64,000 nt of DNA from Rhodothermales bacterium (lineage in GTDB: Bacteria; Bacteroidota; Rhodothermia; Rhodothermales; Bin80), in NCBI GenBank assembly GCA_951812585.1, contig OX638318.1:958819-1022818 (forward strand), read 5' to 3'. The translations under genes and the position numbers were made by a program. The notes beneath the pieces were generated by a model. That model saw nothing but the letters and a program-made list of their open reading frames with translations, ran no database searches and was not told the DNA's origin. Below, in pieces: positions 61,286-64,000 of this stretch. The stretch's first letter is position 1. Each line of letters opens with the position of its first letter.

Positions 61286-62374
61286 TCAGCGGTCCGGTAT
61301 GCTCTGCGCCTGGGTTGAGTCCAGCGCCGCGGCCAGCGTCTGGAGTCGCTGCTCCCACTCCAAAAGCGCGCGCTCCCGCGCCTGCAACTGACGGAAGCTT
61401 TCGGCAATCGCTTCTTCGCGCACCTCAAAAGGAGCCTGCGAGGCGTATCCCCGCTCCTCAAAGTAGCGCTTGAACAGCCAATTGTGCTTGCCCGCCTCCA
61501 TGAGCTCAGCGAATCGAAACGCGCCGATGGCCCCCCAGTTTGCTACGTTTTCCACATCGTGGATCAAAAAACGAACATCTTGCGCTATGGTCAGAAGCGT
61601 GTCGGATATCGCCAGGACATCCTGGTATACCTGGGGATCGTTCAGCAGCTGCGCCACGGTGCCATCGCCATGCTCCACCTTGTCGAAGATAGACTTCACA
61701 CCTTCGGTGGCTTCCGTCGCCAACCCCACTAGGGCCTCGGCGTCGTCCCCCAGGTGCACCAACAGCTCCCGCGTGGCATCTGTTGTTGCCACTATGCTGT
61801 TGTACAGCGCGGGGTCGTAAACGAGCTTTCCGAGGGTGCCCTTGCCTTCACGCACATCGTCGACAATAAGGAAAAACGAGGCGGCTGCCTGCTCGAAACG
61901 CTGCACCGATGCCAACGCATTGTCAGTGATCTCGAAAAGATCAAAAGGATCTACACCCTGAATAGTGCCGCCATCCGCTACGGGCTCCGGCTCCGGCACA
62001 TCATCGGGCACAGGCGGGTTGACCAGAACCACAATCATGTTGCCCAAGACCCCTTCCGTCTTGATCTGGGCCTGGGTGCTGCGACGAACAAGGTGTTGGG
62101 CATTCTTGCTTATGCCCATCGCCACCTCAATCGGCGCACCGGGCGCAACGGGCAGAGAAACGCTGGAAACAGCGCCGACGCTTACGCCCTGGTATTGGAC
62201 ATTTGCGCCGGCGCTCAGGCCCGCAACCTGATTGTATTCGGCCTTGACCTCGAAGCGGTCGCTGAAGGTGAACGAGCGGCTGGCGACAACATAGATGACC
62301 AGCGTAAAAAGCACACCTCCAACCAGGATCAGAAGTCCAACGCGGGCCTTGCTGTTCGTTTGACTTGTGACCAT
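61286..62374 (-). CDS. mlaD: MlaD-like MCE-domain lipid-transport protein
   Basis: 362 residues. N-terminal TM helix (about 11-29), an MCE domain (about 37-115: FEVKAEYNQVAGLSAGANVQYQGVSVG, then SVSLPVAPG), and a long helical C-terminal part (about 145-350) with DNALASVQRFEQAAASF and coiled-coil ending. Forms hexameric rings that move phospholipids between inner and outer membranes. It follows mlaF by 9 bp. mlaB and mlaC homologues are not seen here. Confidence 0.92.
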   Translation of the reverse strand: MVTSQTNSKARVGLLILVGGVLFTLVIYVVASRSFTFSDRFEVKAEYNQVAGLSAGANVQYQGVSVGAVSSVSLPVAPGAPIEVAMGISKNAQHLVRRSTQAQIKTEGVLGNMIVVLVNPPVPDDVPEPEPVADGGTIQGVDPFDLFEITDNALASVQRFEQAAASFFLIVDDVREGKGTLGKLVYDPALYNSIVATTDATRELLVHLGDDAEALVGLATEATEGVKSIFDKVEHGDGTVAQLLNDPQVYQDVLAISDTLLTIAQDVRFLIHDVENVANWGAIGAFRFAELMEAGKHNWLFKRYFEERGYASQAPFEVREEAIAESFRQLQARERALLEWEQRLQTLAAALDSTQAQSIPDR

Positions 62375-62383
62375 AGTCCTGTG

Positions 62384-63139
62384 TTAAGCGTGGGCACCAA
62401 AGAAGTTGCGCAGCTCAGGATGCGACGAGGCCTTGAGCATGGCCAGCGTACCCTCCTCAACGACGCGACCCTGGTGCAGGAAGCACGTCCGGTCGGCGGT
62501 GATCTCTGCGCACAAGAGGTCATGGGTGATGGACACAATCGTGATGCCGAGCGCATCGCGCAGCCGTACCAGGAGCTCCGAAACCACGCGCACCGACACT
62601 GGATCCAGACCAGTCGTCGGCTCATCGCACAACAGTATGTCAGGCTTCAGTATGATGGACCGCGCCAGCGCAATTCTTTTGCGCTGGCCACCCGACAGCG
62701 CAGCCGGGAAATCTCCGGACTTATTTCCGAGATTGACCCACTCCAGCGCCTCCTGAACACGCTCGGCGCGCGCTGAAGCGCCAAGGGCGGAATGGCGCGA
62801 AAGGATGAAGTCCAGATTCTCCGCAACCGTCATCGAATCAAAGAGCGCGCCCCCCTGAAACAGAAAGCCAACCCGTAGCCGAAGCTTGTCCAGCTCCGCC
62901 TCCTTCAGTCGGTCCACGCGCTGCTTGTGCACCCACACCGCACCTTTGTCGGGTGCCATCAGGCCCACGATATGCTTGATGAGCACGCTCTTGCCTGTGC
63001 CAGAACCGCCCATTACCGCAGTGCATACGCCGCGCGGCACATCCAGCGAGACGCCGCGCAGCACGGCGACGGACCCGAAAGACTTGTGCAGGTTGCGCAC
63101 AGATATGGCAATATGATCGGGCGGCCTCTGGTCTTGCAA
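62384..63139 (-). CDS. mlaF: MlaF-like ABC ATPase of the lipid transporter
   Basis: 251 residues from a TTG start, three bases after the mlaE stop. Walker A GGSGTGKS, Q-loop FQGGALFDSMTV (the ALFDS segment is typical of MlaF), signature LSGGQRKR, Walker B LLCDEPTTGLDP, and H-loop SITHD. Powers the MlaE permease. Confidence 0.94.
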   Translation of the reverse strand: MQDQRPPDHIAISVRNLHKSFGSVAVLRGVSLDVPRGVCTAVMGGSGTGKSVLIKHIVGLMAPDKGAVWVHKQRVDRLKEAELDKLRLRVGFLFQGGALFDSMTVAENLDFILSRHSALGASARAERVQEALEWVNLGNKSGDFPAALSGGQRKRIALARSIILKPDILLCDEPTTGLDPVSVRVVSELLVRLRDALGITIVSITHDLLCAEITADRTCFLHQGRVVEEGTLAMLKASSHPELRNFFGAHA

Positions 63140-63142
63140 ATC

Positions 63143-63907
63143 CTATCCTCCAAAAAGCGCCAGCGAGATGCGCACCAGGAAGACATCGGCCACCAATATC
63201 AAGAGCGACGACAGCACCACGGCCTGCATCGCGCTGCGTCCGACTTCACGCGTGCCGCCACGCACATGGTAACCCATCTCACAGCCGACGATGCCGACGA
63301 TGAGCCCGAAAACGCTGGTCTTCGCCGTGGAAAAGGTCACATCCGAGAGCCTAACATCTGCGAAGGCGCGATCGATGAAGAGCCTGTAGTCCGTGCCCGC
63401 AGCGATCACGGATTCGAGAAACCCGCCGGTCAGCGCTACCACATCGCAGCATATGGTCAGCACCGGAAACATCACCATGCACGCCAGCACCCGTGTCACT
63501 ACCAGGTAGTTGAACGGCTTCAGCGCGGCCACCTCCAGTGCGTCTATCTGCTCGGTCACGCGCATGGAGCCAATCTCCGCCGCGATGCCGGCACCAAGCC
63601 GGCCGGCTAGGACCAGCGAAGTCAACACGGGTCCGATTTCTTTTATGACCGACAACGCAAGCATGCTGGGCAGCACAGACTCCGCCCCGAAGCGCGCGAG
63701 GGTGCCCCGGCTCTGCATTGACAAGACAGCGCCAATGGAAAGCCCCGTAACGACAACCAGCAGCAGGCTTTTGGAGCCTGCTTCGTCCATCTGATTCAAT
63801 AGCTCACGCCCCTCGAACGGCCGTCGAAAGCACTTTTTGCAGAACTCCAGCGCAAAGAACGTCAGTCCCGCCGTGCGCTCCAGAGCACCGACAATGAGAT
63901 CGCGCAT
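63143..63907 (-). CDS. mlaE: MlaE-like permease of the lipid transporter
   Basis: 254 residues, five to six TM segments. Family signatures: QMDEAGSKSLLLVVVTGLSIGAVLSMQ, LVLAGRLGAGIAAEIGSMRVTEQIDALEVAA near the middle (the most conserved segment), and GCEMGYHVRGGTREVGRSA in the last loop. Inner-membrane subunit of the MCE transporter. First gene of mlaE-mlaF-mlaD here, 12 bp after the partial gene at the window edge. Confidence 0.95.
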   Translation of the reverse strand: MRDLIVGALERTAGLTFFALEFCKKCFRRPFEGRELLNQMDEAGSKSLLLVVVTGLSIGAVLSMQSRGTLARFGAESVLPSMLALSVIKEIGPVLTSLVLAGRLGAGIAAEIGSMRVTEQIDALEVAALKPFNYLVVTRVLACMVMFPVLTICCDVVALTGGFLESVIAAGTDYRLFIDRAFADVRLSDVTFSTAKTSVFGLIVGIVGCEMGYHVRGGTREVGRSAMQAVVLSSLLILVADVFLVRISLALFGG

Positions 63908-63919
63908 CCTTACAAGAAG

Positions 63920-64000
63920 TCAGTAAGCGTACTGTACGACCAGGCTCGCGCCAATAGACTCCGTGTCGCCTCGCAGCCGTGCAAGCAGCCACGCAAACAG
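63920..64000 (-). CDS. C-terminus of a probable outer-membrane beta-barrel protein (partial)
   Basis: 26 codons are visible and end LRGDTESIGASLVVQYAY before TGA 63920-63922. The alternating pattern and terminal aromatic Tyr match the last strand recognised by the barrel assembly machinery. The gene continues beyond the window, so its identity cannot be given. It is 12 bp upstream of mlaE on the same strand and could be co-transcribed. Confidence 0.5.
   Translation of the reverse strand: MFAWLLARLRGDTESIGASLVVQYAY

Noticed and set aside
1-64000. Prophage, genomic island, CRISPR or restriction-defence system
   Set aside because: No integrase, transposase, phage structural, Cas, methylase or toxin-antitoxin genes seen, and no regularly spaced repeats. 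Base composition appears even across the window.

Overview
The window is about 60% GC, densely coded and free of transposases, integrases, phage genes or CRISPR. Gene content points to a high-GC member of the Bacteroidota/Rhodothermota side of the tree, probably a marine or aquatic Rhodothermales-like bacterium. The inference rests on the hpnCDE squalene genes, a possible DUF4249-type gene remnant, the DUF1549/DUF1553 + DUF1501 pair, an Mla-type envelope transporter, a queuine transglycosylase without its zinc ligands, and few clear Shine-Dalgarno sites. No rRNA is present, so the assignment stays an inference.

Layout. 1-9 kb: end of an M16 peptidase, an NfeD-flotillin membrane pair, an amtB-glnK ammonium operon behind two strong operator-like dyads, an unknown beta-barrel protein and a phosphofructokinase with pyrophosphate-type signature residues. 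9-15 kb: a small Spy/CpxP-like periplasmic protein, a MacA-MacB-type tripartite efflux operon, two small membrane proteins, a helix-hairpin-helix protein that carries a recent 180-bp internal duplication, and a RidA-like protein. 15-25 kb (minus strand): SMC, ClpB, a DUF2231-lectin-like fusion and a copper P-type ATPase. 25-29 kb: a START-domain protein and hpnC-hpnD-hpnE for squalene synthesis, meeting a Cys/Met PLP lyase tail to tail. 30-37 kb: a run of small stand-alone proteins (DUF2461, two VOC proteins, a pair of paralogous membrane proteins, DUF1835, START, LexA, DUF1801). 37-44 kb: a DNA-repair-like neighbourhood of an Lhr helicase, an SPL-like radical SAM protein and a YcaQ/AlkX-type crosslink glycosylase. 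44-55 kb: a catabolic stretch with a LarA-type nickel racemase, a GPH sugar-cation symporter, a SGNH esterase, a metallo-beta-lactamase-fold protein, a sialidase, a large cytochrome/DUF1549/LamG/DUF1553 lipoprotein and its DUF1501 partner. 55-64 kb (all minus strand): tRNA-Leu(CAA), an M20 dipeptidase, two lipoproteins, ispH, tgt, a PH-like membrane protein and mlaD-mlaF-mlaE, ending in the tail of a probable outer-membrane protein.

How they work together. Envelope maintenance is the most repeated theme (Mla lipid transport, MacAB efflux, flotillin/NfeD, hopanoid or carotenoid precursor synthesis through ispH and hpnCDE). The 44-55 kb stretch looks like surface glycan or sugar-acid use: an extracellular sialidase and esterase, a cation-coupled sugar transporter and a hydroxyacid racemase/epimerase. 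A second theme is structural: many short tandem duplications sit at gene ends and between genes, and one large one lies inside a gene.
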